Below are positions 36,531 to 45,627 of a DNA stretch of 64,000 nucleotides, piece by piece (positions within the stretch are counted from its first letter, which is position 1; each line of letters opens with the position of its first letter). The position numbers were made by a program, and so were the translations under genes. Source of the DNA: CAVOOW01 sp963697675. Lineage in GTDB: Bacteria; Actinomycetota; Actinomycetes; JACCUZ01. Under the pieces are notes generated by a model. It had not been told where the DNA came from. It made no database searches and saw only the letters and a program-made list of their open reading frames with translations. The DNA is taken from NCBI GenBank assembly GCA_963697675.1, contig CAVOOW010000003.1:62001-126000 (forward strand). Reading direction: 5' to 3'.

Positions 36531-37355
36531 GTGGCTGTCGTCACGCTTGACCGCGCCGTCCAGCGGGTGCGATCCAGTGAGTTCGTACGTCGACTTGCCC
36601 GCCTGGGCCTGGTGGCGCGGGCGCTGTTCTACCTGTTGCTGGCCTATCTCGCGGCAGCCGTGGCCGGTGGTTGGGCCACCGACGACCGGCAGGCCAACGC
36701 CAATGGCGCCCTGACGACCGTCGCGCAGACGTCGCTGGGCCGCGTGCTGCTGATCGCCGCTGCCGTCGGCTTCTTCGGTTTCGCGCTCGCCCGGCTCTCC
36801 GGTGCCCTCGGCGACCACCGGATCGGCCGGTTCCGGCGCCTCACGACCGCCGCACAAGCAGCGTTCTACCTGGCCATGGCGGTGACGACGATGCTGTTCG
36901 TGCTCGGTCGCACCTCGACGGGATCCTCGCAGCAGGCGGCAACCACCACGGCTGCGGTGCTTCAACAGCCGTGGGGCCGCCTGACGCTTGCCGTCGTGGG
37001 CGGCACGGTGGTCATCGTGTGCAGCTGGCAGATCCGGCTTGCGCTCCAGGGCGGGTTCGCGGACAGCCTCCGACTGCGGGACATGGGTCCTCGTACCCAG
37101 CAGGCCGCTCAAGTGATCGGCCGTGTCGGCATCATCGCCCGCGCTCTCGCCGTCCTGCCGGTCGGGGCGCTGCTGGTCGTCGCGGCGCGGACCGACCAGG
37201 CGCGCCAGGCCAAGGATCTCGACCAGGTCCTCGTGGCACTGCACGAATCAACGGTGGGCAACGCCGTCGTCTGGACCGTCGCCGCCGGGTTCACCGTGTT
37301 CGCCCTCTATAGCCTGATCGAGGTGCCCTACCGTCGTACGCACGCCGGCAACTGA
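36531..37355 (+). CDS. DUF1206 membrane protein
   Basis: A 274-residue membrane protein with about six hydrophobic helices in three similar pairs (LARLGLVARALFYLLLAYLA, VLLIAAAVGFFGFALARL, AAQAAFYLAMAVTTMLFVLG, then VGIIARALAVLPVGALLVVA). The repeated G(L/I)(V/I)ARAL pattern is that of DUF1206, a family of unknown function in actinobacteria and cyanobacteria. GTG at 36531 directly follows AGGAGG at 36521-36526 and is preferred to an upstream frame start at 36462 inside the hairpin element. Confidence 0.82.
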   Translation: MAVVTLDRAVQRVRSSEFVRRLARLGLVARALFYLLLAYLAAAVAGGWATDDRQANANGALTTVAQTSLGRVLLIAAAVGFFGFALARLSGALGDHRIGRFRRLTTAAQAAFYLAMAVTTMLFVLGRTSTGSSQQAATTTAAVLQQPWGRLTLAVVGGTVVIVCSWQIRLALQGGFADSLRLRDMGPRTQQAAQVIGRVGIIARALAVLPVGALLVVAARTDQARQAKDLDQVLVALHESTVGNAVVWTVAAGFTVFALYSLIEVPYRRTHAGN

Positions 37356-37385
37356 GGGCCGACCGAGCGAGAGGCGAACAACCTG

Positions 37386-38429
37386 ATGACCGACGACCGG
37401 CAGGCGTTCGTCGCCGGCCTGCCCAAGGCCGAGCTGCACGTGCACCACATCGGATCGGCGTCCCCCGAGGTCGTGTCACAGCTGGCGCAGCGACATGCCG
37501 GAGTCACCCCCGTACCCATTGATCCCGTTGCGCTGGCGAGCTATTTCACCTTCACCGACTTCGCGCACTTCATCGAGGTCTACCTCTCGGTCGTCGACCT
37601 GATCCGCGACCCGCAGGACGTGTGGACGCTGACCCACCAGGTCGGCGTCGACCTCGCGGCGCAGCAGGTGCGCTATGCCGAGGTCACGATCACTCCCTAC
37701 ACGAGCGTCGTCCGGGGGATCGCCGCCGAGGCGTTCTGCGAAGCGCTCGAGGACGCCCGGCGGGTGGTCGAGCGCGAGCACGACATCGCGCTGCGCTGGT
37801 GCTTCGACATCCCCGGCGAGGCCGGTCTCGAGGCCGCCGACGTGACGCTCGACGTCGCGCTGCGCTGCCGCCCCGAGGGGCTGGTCAGCTTCGGTCTGGG
37901 CGGCCCCGAGATCGGGGTGCCGCGCCCGCAGTTCGCCTCGCACTTCGCGCAGGCCCGCGCCGCGGGGCTGCACTCCGTGCCGCACGCGGGGGAGTCGGCG
38001 GGGCCGCAGTCGATCTGGGACGCCCTCGACTTCCTCGGCGCGGAACGCATCGGGCACGGCATCGCCGCGGCGCAGGACCCGGCGTTGATGCAGGCGCTGG
38101 TCGACCGCGGCGTCGCCCTCGAGGTGTGCCCGACCTCCAACGTGTGCACGCGGTCGGTGCCGTCGCTGTCGGCCCATCCGCTGCCGGCGCTGGTCGCCGC
38201 CGGTGTGGTGGTGACCATCAACTCCGACGACCCGCCGATGTTCGCGACAAACCTGAACAATGAGTACGTCGTCGCGGCGTCCCTGCTCGACCTGGATGTC
38301 GCCGGCGTGGCCGATCTCGCCCGTACAGCAGCCGGCGTCTCGTTCCTGCCGGCTGCCGGAAAGGCGGCGCTGGTCGCCGAGATCGACGCGTACGAGAAGT
38401 CGTGGCCGGCCGACGGCACGGGGGTTTGA
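37386..38429 (+). CDS. add: Adenosine deaminase family protein
   Basis: A 347-residue metal-dependent deaminase. It has the zinc ligands H-x-H in KAELHVHHIGS, the SVPHAGES motif with catalytic Glu nearby, ERIGHG, EVCPTSNVCT, and the final metal site SDDPPMF. The family deaminates adenosine, adenine or aminodeoxyfutalosine; the HHIGS variant does not settle which. It lies 30 nt after the DUF1206 gene on the same strand. Full length and intact. Confidence 0.85.
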   Translation: MTDDRQAFVAGLPKAELHVHHIGSASPEVVSQLAQRHAGVTPVPIDPVALASYFTFTDFAHFIEVYLSVVDLIRDPQDVWTLTHQVGVDLAAQQVRYAEVTITPYTSVVRGIAAEAFCEALEDARRVVEREHDIALRWCFDIPGEAGLEAADVTLDVALRCRPEGLVSFGLGGPEIGVPRPQFASHFAQARAAGLHSVPHAGESAGPQSIWDALDFLGAERIGHGIAAAQDPALMQALVDRGVALEVCPTSNVCTRSVPSLSAHPLPALVAAGVVVTINSDDPPMFATNLNNEYVVAASLLDLDVAGVADLARTAAGVSFLPAAGKAALVAEIDAYEKSWPADGTGV

Positions 38430-38514
38430 CCCGATGCGGTTTGACCCGCTGAGAACTGGTTAAGAACCGGCATCGGGTTGCCGCCTGACGGGAACATTTC
38501 GGCGCTCCGAGACG

Positions 38515-38543
38515 CTGTACAAGCACGAAACCCCGGCTAATAC
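38515..38543 (+). promoter_or_regulatory. Possible promoter of the sigma-factor gene
   Basis: CTGTAC (38515-38520) and TAATAC (38538-38543) are 17 bp apart, and a strong GAGAGGGGG ribosome site follows before the ATG at 38565. The -35 match is poor, so this is tentative. Confidence 0.35.
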
Positions 38544-38564
38544 CCCGAGAGGGGGCACCACCCC

Positions 38565-39665
38565 ATGCCTGCCCGCAACTCGACACTTGACGTCGAGCGC
38601 GACCTTGATGTGACCTCGGCCACACCCGACGCAACCACAACGCGAGACGACGACGCCCTCGCCGCAACTCGCGATCTTGACGACCTCACCGTGACCCCCG
38701 ATCTTGATGACACCGTTGCCACCCGCGACCTCGACGAGGTCGCTCCTGCTGCCGACCTGATGCGCGTCTACCTGAACGAGATCGGCCGGACGCCGCTGCT
38801 CACCGCAGCCGAAGAGGTCGAGCTGGCCCGGCGCATCGAGGCCGGCGTCTATGCCGCCGAGCTGCTCCGCCGCCACGACGCCGGCGAGGAGAAGATCCCC
38901 GCGCAGCGGCGTCGCGACCTGGCGATGGTCGCCCAGGACGGCTTCGCTGCGAAGGACCACATGCTGCGCGCCAACCTGCGCCTGGTGGTGTCGGTCGCGA
39001 AGAAGTTCAGCAACCGCGGTGTCCCGCTGGGTGACGTCATCCAGGAGGGCAACGTCGGACTGGTGCGCGCCGTCGAGAAGTTCGACTACACCAAGGGCTT
39101 CAAGTTCTCGACCTACGCGATGTGGTGGATCCGTCAGGCCATCGGTCGCGGACTGCCCGAGCTGGCCCGTACGATCCGGCTCCCCGTGCACGTCAACGAG
39201 GAGGTCGCCAAGGTGGCCCGCGCCCGTCGCGAGCTGCTGTCGAAGCTCAACCGCTCTCCGGAGTTCGACGAGATCGCCGAGCTGACCGGCCTCAAGCCGG
39301 AGCGGGTCGCCGAGCTCAGCCGGCTCGGCCGTGACCCGATCAGCCTCGACGCCACGGTCGGCGACGGGGACGACACGGTCTTCGGCGACCTGCTGGTGGA
39401 CACCGGTGGCGTCACGACCGAGGACACGGTCGAGCACCGGGCGATGATCGTTCAGCTGCACGAGCTGGTCGGTCGCCTGCCCGAGCGCGAGGCCACCATC
39501 GTGCGGCTGCGGTTCGGCCTGCACGACGGCACACCGCACACGCTCGACGAGATCGGCCGAGAGCTCGGCCTGACTCGCGAGCGCATCCGGCAGCTCGAGA
39601 AGCTCGCGCTGTCCAAGCTGCGCCACCCGAGCGTCACCCAGGAGATGCTCGACTGGGCCAGCTAG
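38565..39665 (+). CDS. Group-2 sigma-70 factor with acidic repeat N-terminus
   Basis: A 366-residue primary-like sigma factor without region 1.1. Region 1.2 is LMRVYLNEIGRTPLLTAAEE. Region 2 is VPLGDVIQEGNVGLVRAVEK, then FKFSTYAMWWIRQAIGR. Region 3 is RLPVHVNEEVAKVARAR. Region 4.2 is TLDEIGRELGLTRERIRQLE. This matches SigB/HrdD-type factors used in stationary phase or stress. The first 60 residues are an unusual acidic, low-complexity stretch with repeats of (T)RDLDD/TPDLDD. It is not followed by an anti-sigma gene. Confidence 0.9.
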   Translation: MPARNSTLDVERDLDVTSATPDATTTRDDDALAATRDLDDLTVTPDLDDTVATRDLDEVAPAADLMRVYLNEIGRTPLLTAAEEVELARRIEAGVYAAELLRRHDAGEEKIPAQRRRDLAMVAQDGFAAKDHMLRANLRLVVSVAKKFSNRGVPLGDVIQEGNVGLVRAVEKFDYTKGFKFSTYAMWWIRQAIGRGLPELARTIRLPVHVNEEVAKVARARRELLSKLNRSPEFDEIAELTGLKPERVAELSRLGRDPISLDATVGDGDDTVFGDLLVDTGGVTTEDTVEHRAMIVQLHELVGRLPEREATIVRLRFGLHDGTPHTLDEIGRELGLTRERIRQLEKLALSKLRHPSVTQEMLDWAS

Positions 39666-39687
39666 CGCCCAGCCGCTGCCGCCAGTT

Positions 39688-39765
39688 GACCACGTTCAGC
39701 ACCTGAACGGACGGTCCGCAGGCATGCACGCCTGCGAAGCGATCGCCAGCATGCCGAACGTGGTC
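39688..39765. repeat. Nested inverted-repeat element, diverged copy
   Basis: Outer arms GACCACGTTC (39688-39697) and GAACGTGGTC (39756-39765) enclose CGGACGGTCCGCAGGCATG and CACGCCTGCGAAGCGATCG, a diverged inner hairpin. It is homologous to the better-preserved element at 41378-41465. It lies between the convergent sigma-factor and haloperoxidase genes. Confidence 0.75.
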
Positions 39766-39780
39766 GACTGCCGGCGGCTG

Positions 39781-41113
39781 TCAGCCGGTCGGCTCGAAGT
39801 AGTGCTGCATGCCGTAGGCACCCACCTTGTTGCCCACCCTGTTGCCGACCTCGTCGGCCGTGCGGGTGTGGATCCCGGCCCAGATGCGGGCCCCGATCGA
39901 CGACGCGTTGAACTCGCCCGCCCACTCGTAGTGCTGCGATCGGACGACGGGGACGACGTCCAGCCAGGGGATGTTCAGGTCGATCCGGCTCGTGCCCGTC
40001 AGCCGGGTCAGTGCAGTGGTGACCGCACCGGTCACGGCTGTGTGCCCGCTCAGGTAGTCAGGATGCTGCGGGGTGGCGATGAGCGGAGTCCAGGTCGGGT
40101 CCGCGGTCGTCGCAGGGTTGCCGTCGGTGTCCGCCAGCTGGATCGCCGAGATCGGCCGCCATCTGGGGTAGACGAACTTCGCGTCCCACGCCGCGATGAC
40201 GGCGTCAGCTGCGGAAAGGTCGGCTGCGGCGAAGTAGCGTGCGGCTCGCACGATGCCGCCCGGGTGCCGCGTCAGATGATCGCGGAACGCCCACTGCAGC
40301 TGTGCGGGGAAGTTGTTGGGAGCGTCGCCGAACAGGTGCGCGATCTCGGTCTGCTCGGCGGTCCGCGTGGTGCTCGACGCGGACCCGATCTCCTGCACCT
40401 CGTTGACGTCCGCCGCGTACTGAGCGGACGTCAGGGTCGGCGGACCTGAGGGCCGGAACTGGTCGTGCCGGCGGAGCAGGAACGGTCGCATCTCTCCCGC
40501 CCATGGCGCTGCGTACGCCGCACCGGCAACCGTGGGACGCCAGATCCCCGGCGCCGCAGGCTCGCTGAACACGACCGACGGATCCATCCAGCCGTCCCCG
40601 GTCCGCAGTTTCACGATGCGCGCGGCAGCGCGTTCGCCGAACCGGATGCCCGCCGCCTTCGACCAGCCGTCCGGGATGGCAGCGAGTGCTGCGATGTAAG
40701 CGGCCTCGACATTGGCCAGTGCCACGGGGTCAGGCACGTACGTCAGAAGCATGCGGTGCGCAGCGGCCGCTACCGCCGCGTCCACCGACGTTCCGCGGTG
40801 TGCACGCGCATCCCACTTGTACTGGTCGAAACCGCCCCTCGATGCCGACAACGGCGTTATAGACCGCAGCTTGCACGTAGGCCATCCCGACCGCGAACAC
40901 CGGCGGTGAGAACTTGGAGGCCGTGTAGGCGGCGCTGGCGGTCTCGTTCCAGCCGAGGACAGATGCGGCGCTGTGCTGATGGTGCCCGCGTACGTGGGCC
41001 GAGGCCTTCGGCGCGGCGGGCGAGACGAGGGCGAGCAGCAGCACTGCGGCCAACGCTGACGCGCGCCAGCGTGGCTTGTTCATCGTGAGGGGGGATGTGG
41101 GGGACATGCGCAT
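39781..41113 (-). CDS. Secreted vanadium-dependent haloperoxidase-like protein, frameshifted
   Basis: About 443 residues after repair of one +1 near 40838 (GIEG then GFDQYKWDARAHRG). A signal peptide follows the start (MNKPRWRASALAAVLLLALV). The PAP2/vanadium-haloperoxidase active site is visible: FVYPRWRPISAIQLAD (phosphate/vanadate-binding Arg), PDYLSGHTAVTGAV (SGH with the axial-side His) and ARIWAGIHTRTADEVG (Arg...His). Such enzymes oxidise halides with peroxide, or act as phosphatases. ATG at 41113 has GGAGG upstream; an internal ATG begins the signal peptide proper. Related inverted-repeat elements lie on both sides of the gene. Confidence 0.85.
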
Positions 41114-41266
41114 GACACACCTCCGGACATGGGTGAACAAGGACGCCCGCGCCGCCCCCCAGCGGCGACCGGGCCGCGGGCATGGCTTTCGTGGAACGTC
41201 TCCTCCCGCGGGCTCACGCGGCCGGTCCCAGATGAACCGGCGCTCACGCCACGTCCGAATCCATCC

Positions 41267-41295
41267 TCTGTACACCTGAGGTAGCCGATGGTCAA
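41267..41295 (-). promoter_or_regulatory. Probable haloperoxidase promoter
   Basis: On the reverse strand TTGACC (41295-41290) and TACAGA (41272-41267) are separated by exactly 17 bp, about 155 nt upstream of the haloperoxidase start. The long leader between has no other gene. Confidence 0.5.
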
Positions 41296-41377
41296 TGAAT
41301 CCAACCGGTTCCACGGGGGAAGTACGACGAAAGTCATATGCCCGCGACGGAGACACGCCCTTGATGCCTGCGTGCGG

Positions 41378-41465
41378 AATCGACCACGTTCAGCAGGTGT
41401 ACGGACGGTTCGCAATGCGTGCACGCCTTGCGAACCGTCCGCCGGCATGCTGAACGTGGTCGATT
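41378..41465. repeat. 88-bp nested inverted-repeat (cruciform-like) element
   Basis: The perfect outer arms AATCGACCACGTTCAGCA (41378-41395) and its complement (41448-41465) are 18 bp. Inside them CGGACGGTTCGCAA (41402-41415) and TTGCGAACCGTCCG (41428-41441) form a perfect 14-bp inner stem around TGCGTGCACGCC. Only about six bases per side are unpaired. It lies 25 nt past the stop of the thiamine-binding gene. Confidence 0.88.
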
Positions 41466-41490
41466 CCGGGGGCGGCTGCGCCGGGGTCGG

Positions 41491-41793
41491 TCAGGTCTCG
41501 GCGAGGCGTTGGTTCACGCGTTCCACCTTCGCGGTGAGCTGGCCGGTGTGGCCGGAGCGGATGTCTGCCTTGAGCACCAGGCCCACCCGCGGCGAGGTCG
41601 CTGCCACGGCGTCGACGGCGCGCTTGATCACGTCCATGACCTCGTCCCATTCGCCCTCGATGTTGGTGAACATCGCATTCGTCTCGTTCGGCAGCCCCGA
41701 GGACCGCACCACCCGGATGGCTTCGGCCACGGCCGCGCTCACTCCGCCCGTGTCGTCTCCGCCGGATGGGCTGATGCTGAACGCGACGAGCAT
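41491..41793 (-). CDS. MTH1187/thiamine-binding (DUF77) family protein
   Basis: A 100-residue protein, MLVAFSISPSGGDDTGGVSA, VRSSGLPNETNAMFTNIEGE and VGLVLKADIRSGHTGQLTAK, typical of the small ferredoxin-fold MTH1187/YkoF-related family that binds thiamine or its precursors. GAAGGCAGG precedes the ATG at 41793. A longer reverse frame running to 42498 is antisense to the permease fragment and was discarded. It could serve thiamine salvage, but no other thiamine gene is nearby. Confidence 0.85.
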   Translation of the reverse strand: MLVAFSISPSGGDDTGGVSAAVAEAIRVVRSSGLPNETNAMFTNIEGEWDEVMDVIKRAVDAVAATSPRVGLVLKADIRSGHTGQLTAKVERVNQRLAET

Positions 41794-41874
41794 GGGTGCC
41801 TGCCTTCTCTGCTGACCGTTGAAAACTCGATCCGACGAAGTTGATCGAGGTCCCTCCCCACCCCACCACGCCGG

Positions 41875-42489
41875 GTGCAAGATGCGATCTGTGGGGTCCC
41901 GAAGCAGGAGCTGTCGCGGGTGCTGAGCCGCTTCGACAACTTCAGCGTCGCTTTCACGTACCTCTCGCCGATGGTCGGCATCTATTCGCTGTTCGTCTTC
42001 GGCGCCGGTGCCGGGGGACCGCGCTACATCTGGCTGATGCCCATCGTCGTGGGCGGCATGCTGTTCGTCGCCCTCGTGTTCGGCGAGCTCGGCAGCCACT
42101 ATCCGGTGGCCGGCGCGCTCTACCAATACTCGAAGTACACCGTCGGTCCCGGCTACGGCTGGTGGGTCGGCTGGTTCTACGGCATCGCGTTGCTGGTGAC
42201 GGTGGCCGCCGTCGACACAGGTGTTGTGCCGTACGTGGCCAGCCTGTCGAACAACTGGTTCGACACCAGCCTGGATCCGACGAACCACACGACGATCCTG
42301 CTCGTGACCCTGGCGTTGCTGGCGGTGCAGACGACGCTGAACATCATCGGCGCCAAGATGATGGGCCGCGTGGCCGGCGTCGGCACGTACGTCGAGATCC
42401 TCGGCACCTACGTCATCGCGAAGGCGTGGCAGGCGATCAGTCAGCACCTGCACGACGACCTCGAGCCCACCGGCGCGGAACGCGGCTAG
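41875..42489 (+). pseudogene. Truncated APC-family amino acid permease
   Basis: Residues 1-175 are a good permease N-terminus: GVPKQELSRVLSRFDNFSVA, FTYLSPMVGIYSLFVFGAG, GSHYPVAGALYQYSKYTVG, WVGWFYGIALLVTVAAVDTG and VAGVGTYVEILGT, with about five helices. The protein then abruptly changes to a short polar end (YVIAKAWQAISQHLHDDLEP) and stops at 204 residues, where relatives have about 500. The tail is not a membrane segment and looks joined from elsewhere, consistent with an internal deletion. Unlikely to transport. Confidence 0.72.
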
Positions 42490-42547
42490 CCGGCACACCC
42501 GGTAGCAGGGTGGTCGCGGGCCATTCGCCCGGCACGCAGTGGTCTGC

Positions 42548-42579
42548 GGTACGAGCGGCGGGAGCGCGTCGCTCGTACC
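42548..42579. repeat. 10-bp inverted repeat GGTACGAGCG
   Basis: GGTACGAGCG (42548-42557) and CGCTCGTACC (42570-42579) are exact complements with a 12-nt centre. It lies between the broken permease and the next hairpin. Confidence 0.65.
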
Positions 42580-42592
42580 ACCTCACGGTCTG

Positions 42593-42660
42593 CCAAGATC
42601 GCGACTGTCGGTGAGAAAGTGAAGTCAGCTCCACTTTCTCACCGAAACTGCTGATCTTGG
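42593..42660. repeat. 68-bp inverted repeat at convergent gene ends
   Basis: The inner arms CGGTGAGAAAGTG (42609-42621) and CACTTTCTCACCG (42632-42644) are perfect. The outer arms CCAAGATC (42593-42600) and GATCTTGG (42653-42660) are perfect too, separated from the inner by unpaired 8-nt bulges. It sits 37 nt before the stop of the reverse-strand winged-helix gene, so it could terminate transcription from both sides. Confidence 0.75.
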
Positions 42661-42696
42661 TCTCGAAGCTCTAGGCGTCGTTCACGGGTCTCCGTT

Positions 42697-43243
42697 TCAG
42701 CGTCGAATTGCGCGTGGGTCCTGCCGGCGTGGCTCGGGCGTGGGGTCCCAGCGGTAGCCGACCCCTCGAACGGTGACGAGGTGCTGACCGTGTACGGGGC
42801 CGAGCTTGTGGCGCAGCCGGTGCACGTGCACGTCGACGGTGCGGGGGCCACCGGAGGAGATGCCCTCCCACACCGCCTCGTGCAGCTGGGCGCGGGTGTG
42901 GACCCGCCGAGGTGTCGCGACGAGGACCGCCAGCAGGTCGAACTCCAGCCGCGTGAGGTGTCAGCGTGCGGCCCTTGACGACCACCGTCCGGCTGGCGAG
43001 ATCGACCGAAACTTCGCCGTCTGCACTCAGGGTCATGCGCGCGTCCTCGTACGACTGATCGGTCACGGCAGCGGCGTCGTCGAACCTGCGGTCCGCCCGT
43101 CCGCCGCCGTCCGCTACCTCACCGACGCCATCGGGGCCGAGCGTCAGGGTGCCCAGCACGGTGGCGCCGTCGGGCACCTGGTCGGCCGGGATGAGCGCGG
43201 CCACGAGCTGCGACGAGGGATCGGTCGAGGCAAGGACAGACAT
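42697..43243 (-). CDS. OmpR-type winged-helix regulator without receiver, frameshifted
   Basis: About 181 residues after one repair near 42958. The N-terminal 80 residues (MSVLASTDPSSQLVAALIPA, DGATVLGTLTLGPDGVGEVA) are not a receiver domain and carry no phospho-acceptor motif. The C-terminus is a winged helix: SVDLASRTVVVKGRTL, then LEFDLLAVLVATPRRVHTRA, TVDVHVHRLRHKLG and LVTVRGVGYRWDP. It is thus an orphan DNA-binding protein. ATG at 43243 has a -10 box 7 nt upstream. It lies downstream of the purine transport genes on the same strand. Confidence 0.8.
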
Positions 43244-43250
43244 ATTGCCC

Positions 43251-43256
43251 ACTATA
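43251..43256 (-). promoter_or_regulatory. -10 box of the winged-helix gene
   Basis: TATAGT on the reverse strand is followed by 7 nt and the ATG at 43243, suggesting a leaderless mRNA made separately from the upstream permease transcript. Confidence 0.5.
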
Positions 43257-43288
43257 CCTCTTGACAAACTTCTCTACTCGATTTCCGG

Positions 43289-44762
43289 CTATGCCGACAC
43301 GCCAGCCGCTTCCTGACGCCGGACGACGGAGCGCCCGAGAACCAGCCAGCCGATGAACCCGACCGCGAACGCGACGAAGACACCGACGTTGGCGTAGGCC
43401 CAGGCGCCGTCGGTCTTCGACGCCCATGCCGAACGGCTCGAGCAGGTAGCCCTGCCAGGACAGCCAGTGCTGGTCCGGCGCCGTGGTCGTCACCAGGCCC
43501 CAGCCCGAGGAACGTGCCGAGAACCACCACCAGAACGGCGGCCCAGGTGATGGCGCCGTAGCGGCCGCGCGGGTCGTACAGCTCCAGGTCTGCGTAGTCG
43601 CTGCGCCGCAGCGCCAGGTCGGCGACGAACACCCCGGCCCAGGCGGCGATCGGCACGCCGACCGTGATCAGGAAGGCCTGGAAGGGCCCGATGAAGTCGT
43701 CGGCGATGAACACGACGTAGATCGAGCCGAGCACCATGATCACGCCGTCCACGGCGGCGGCGGCATACCTCGGGATCTTGAGGCCGAGGGTCAGCAGCGC
43801 GAGTCCGGAGGAGTAGATGTCGAGCACGGCGCCACCGACGAGACCGAGCACGGCGACGATCGCGAACGGCACGAGATACCACGTGGGCAGCAGCGTCGTG
43901 AGCGCGCCGATCGGGTCGGCGCCGATCTTGTCGGACAGGGCGGGGCTCGAGGAGGCGAGGGCGATGCCGTAGACGATGAGTACGAGCGGCGCTGCTGCCC
44001 CGCCGAACGTGGTCCAGCCGAACACGCCCAGGCTCGAGGACCGCCTCGGCAGGTAGCGCGAGTAGTCGGCGGCAGTGTTGGCCCAGCCGACACCGAAGCC
44101 GGTGGTGACCAGGGCGAGCCCGCCGACGAAGGCCTGCAGCGACCCCGACTTGGCGTGTCGGAGATCTTCGACCAGTCGACCTCGTCGATGGTCAGCGCGA
44201 CGAAGCCGACGGTGAGCACGGCGGTTGCGACGGTGATGAAGGTCTGCAACCGCATGATGACGTCGAAGCCGAGCACCCCGCCGCCGACGACGAGTGCAGC
44301 GGTGACGAAGAAGGCCACGATCTTGGTGAACGTGCCCCCGCCCCAGCCGAGCTCGGTGAACACGGTGGAGGTCGCCAGCGCGGAGAGGGAGACGAGCACC
44401 GTCTCCCAGCCCACCAGCAGGATCCACGACAGAGTCGTCGGCAACGCGTTGCCCTTGACGCCGAAGGCTGCGCGGCTGAGCACCATCGTCGGAGCGGACC
44501 CGCGCTTGCCCGCGAGCGCGACCACACCGCAGAGGGCGAAGGACAGGACCACGCCGATCACCCCGGCGAGCGTCGCCTGCCAGAACGACAGACCGAAGCC
44601 GACGACGAACGAGCCATAGCTGATGGCCAGCACCGAGATGTTGGCTGCGCACCACGGCCAGAACAGGTCGCTCGGCTTGCCCTTCCGCTCGTCCTCCGCG
44701 ATCACGTTGATGCCGTTGAGCTCGACGGCGAGGCCGCCGACTTCCACTGGTGCCTGTGTCAT
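43289..44762 (-). CDS. NCS1-family cytosine/purine permease, three frameshifts
   Basis: About 490 residues. MTQAPVEVGGLAVELNGINV begins it, then ERKGKPSDLFWPWCAANISV, the NCS1 first-helix signature, and GSAPTMVLSRAAFGVKGNAL. Frame changes lie near 44155 (one base missing), 43500 and 43424 (one extra each), for a net +1. The later frame gives FVGGLALVTTGFGVGWANTA and ends GWLVLGRSVVRRQEAAGVSA. NCS1 proteins import cytosine, purines or related bases with a cation. GGAGGA precedes the ATG, which overlaps the purine nucleoside phosphorylase stop by 4 nt: an operon for base uptake and use. Confidence 0.87.
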
Positions 44763-45599
44763 CTGCCGTCCTCCGTGGGGTGTGGCGCAGTTGCTGTCGT
44801 CGCAAGGCTTTCGGTCAGCACTCCGGCGATGACGGGTCCGAGGCGCAGGGCCGTCGCGTGCGCGATCTCGAGCACCTTGATGGGGTCCAGAGCGACGCCT
44901 GAGTCCTCGACGGTCGACGCGATCGAGAGCCCGAGCAGCTCGAGCCCGGCCTCGCGGGCCGCGATCGCCTCGATGGCGACCGACATGCCGACCAGGTCGG
45001 CGCCGAAGCCGCGCAGCATGCGGGTCTCGGCCCCGCTCTGCACCGACGGGCCGGGCATCAACGCGTACACGCCTTCGACCAGCCCGGGGTCGAGCGAGCG
45101 GGCGATGCTGCGCAGCCGCGGGCTCCAGGCGTCGGTCAGGTCGACGAAGTTCGCACCTACGACGGGGGAGACCCGGGTCCAGTTGATGTGGTCGCGGATC
45201 AGCACCGCGGTGCCCGGCTCCCAGTCGGCGCGCAGGCTGCCCGTCGCATTGGTGAGTACGGCGACGCGCGACCCGGCCGCCGCGCCCACTCGCACCGGGT
45301 GCGCGACGGGAGCCGGACCGAGCCCTTCGAAGATGTGCGTGCGCCCGAAGAAGACCAGCACGGCGAGCGCCGTCGAGGTCATAGGAGCGCACGATGCCGA
45401 GGTGACCCGGAGCGACCGGGACGACGAATCCGGGAAGGTCCGCGACGGGGATCTCCGCAACGACGCTGCCGAATGCCAGGGCCGCAGCATCCCAGCCGCT
45501 GCCGATGACGACGGTCGCGTCATGACGGGCGACACCGGTGAGCTCAGCGATGACAGCCGCCGCCTGCGTCGCCCGCTCGTGGGGATCCACGCGGCACAC
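44759..45599 (-). CDS. Purine nucleoside phosphorylase, frameshifted
   Basis: About 279 residues after one +1 repair near 45383. The start VDPHERATQAAAVIAELTGV and ATVVIGSGWDAAAL is the PNP phosphate-binding region. The other frame gives FFGRTHIFEGLG, VAVLTNATGSLRADW, HINWTRVSPVVG, and GVYALMPGPSVQSGAETRML with the purine-site Glu. It splits purine nucleosides with phosphate into base and ribose-1-phosphate. GTG at 45599 is the longest start; GTG at 45590 is also possible. It is coupled to the NCS1 permease. Confidence 0.86.
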
Positions 45600-45627
45600 C
45601 GTACTGACTACTGGTTCTCGGTGTTCC

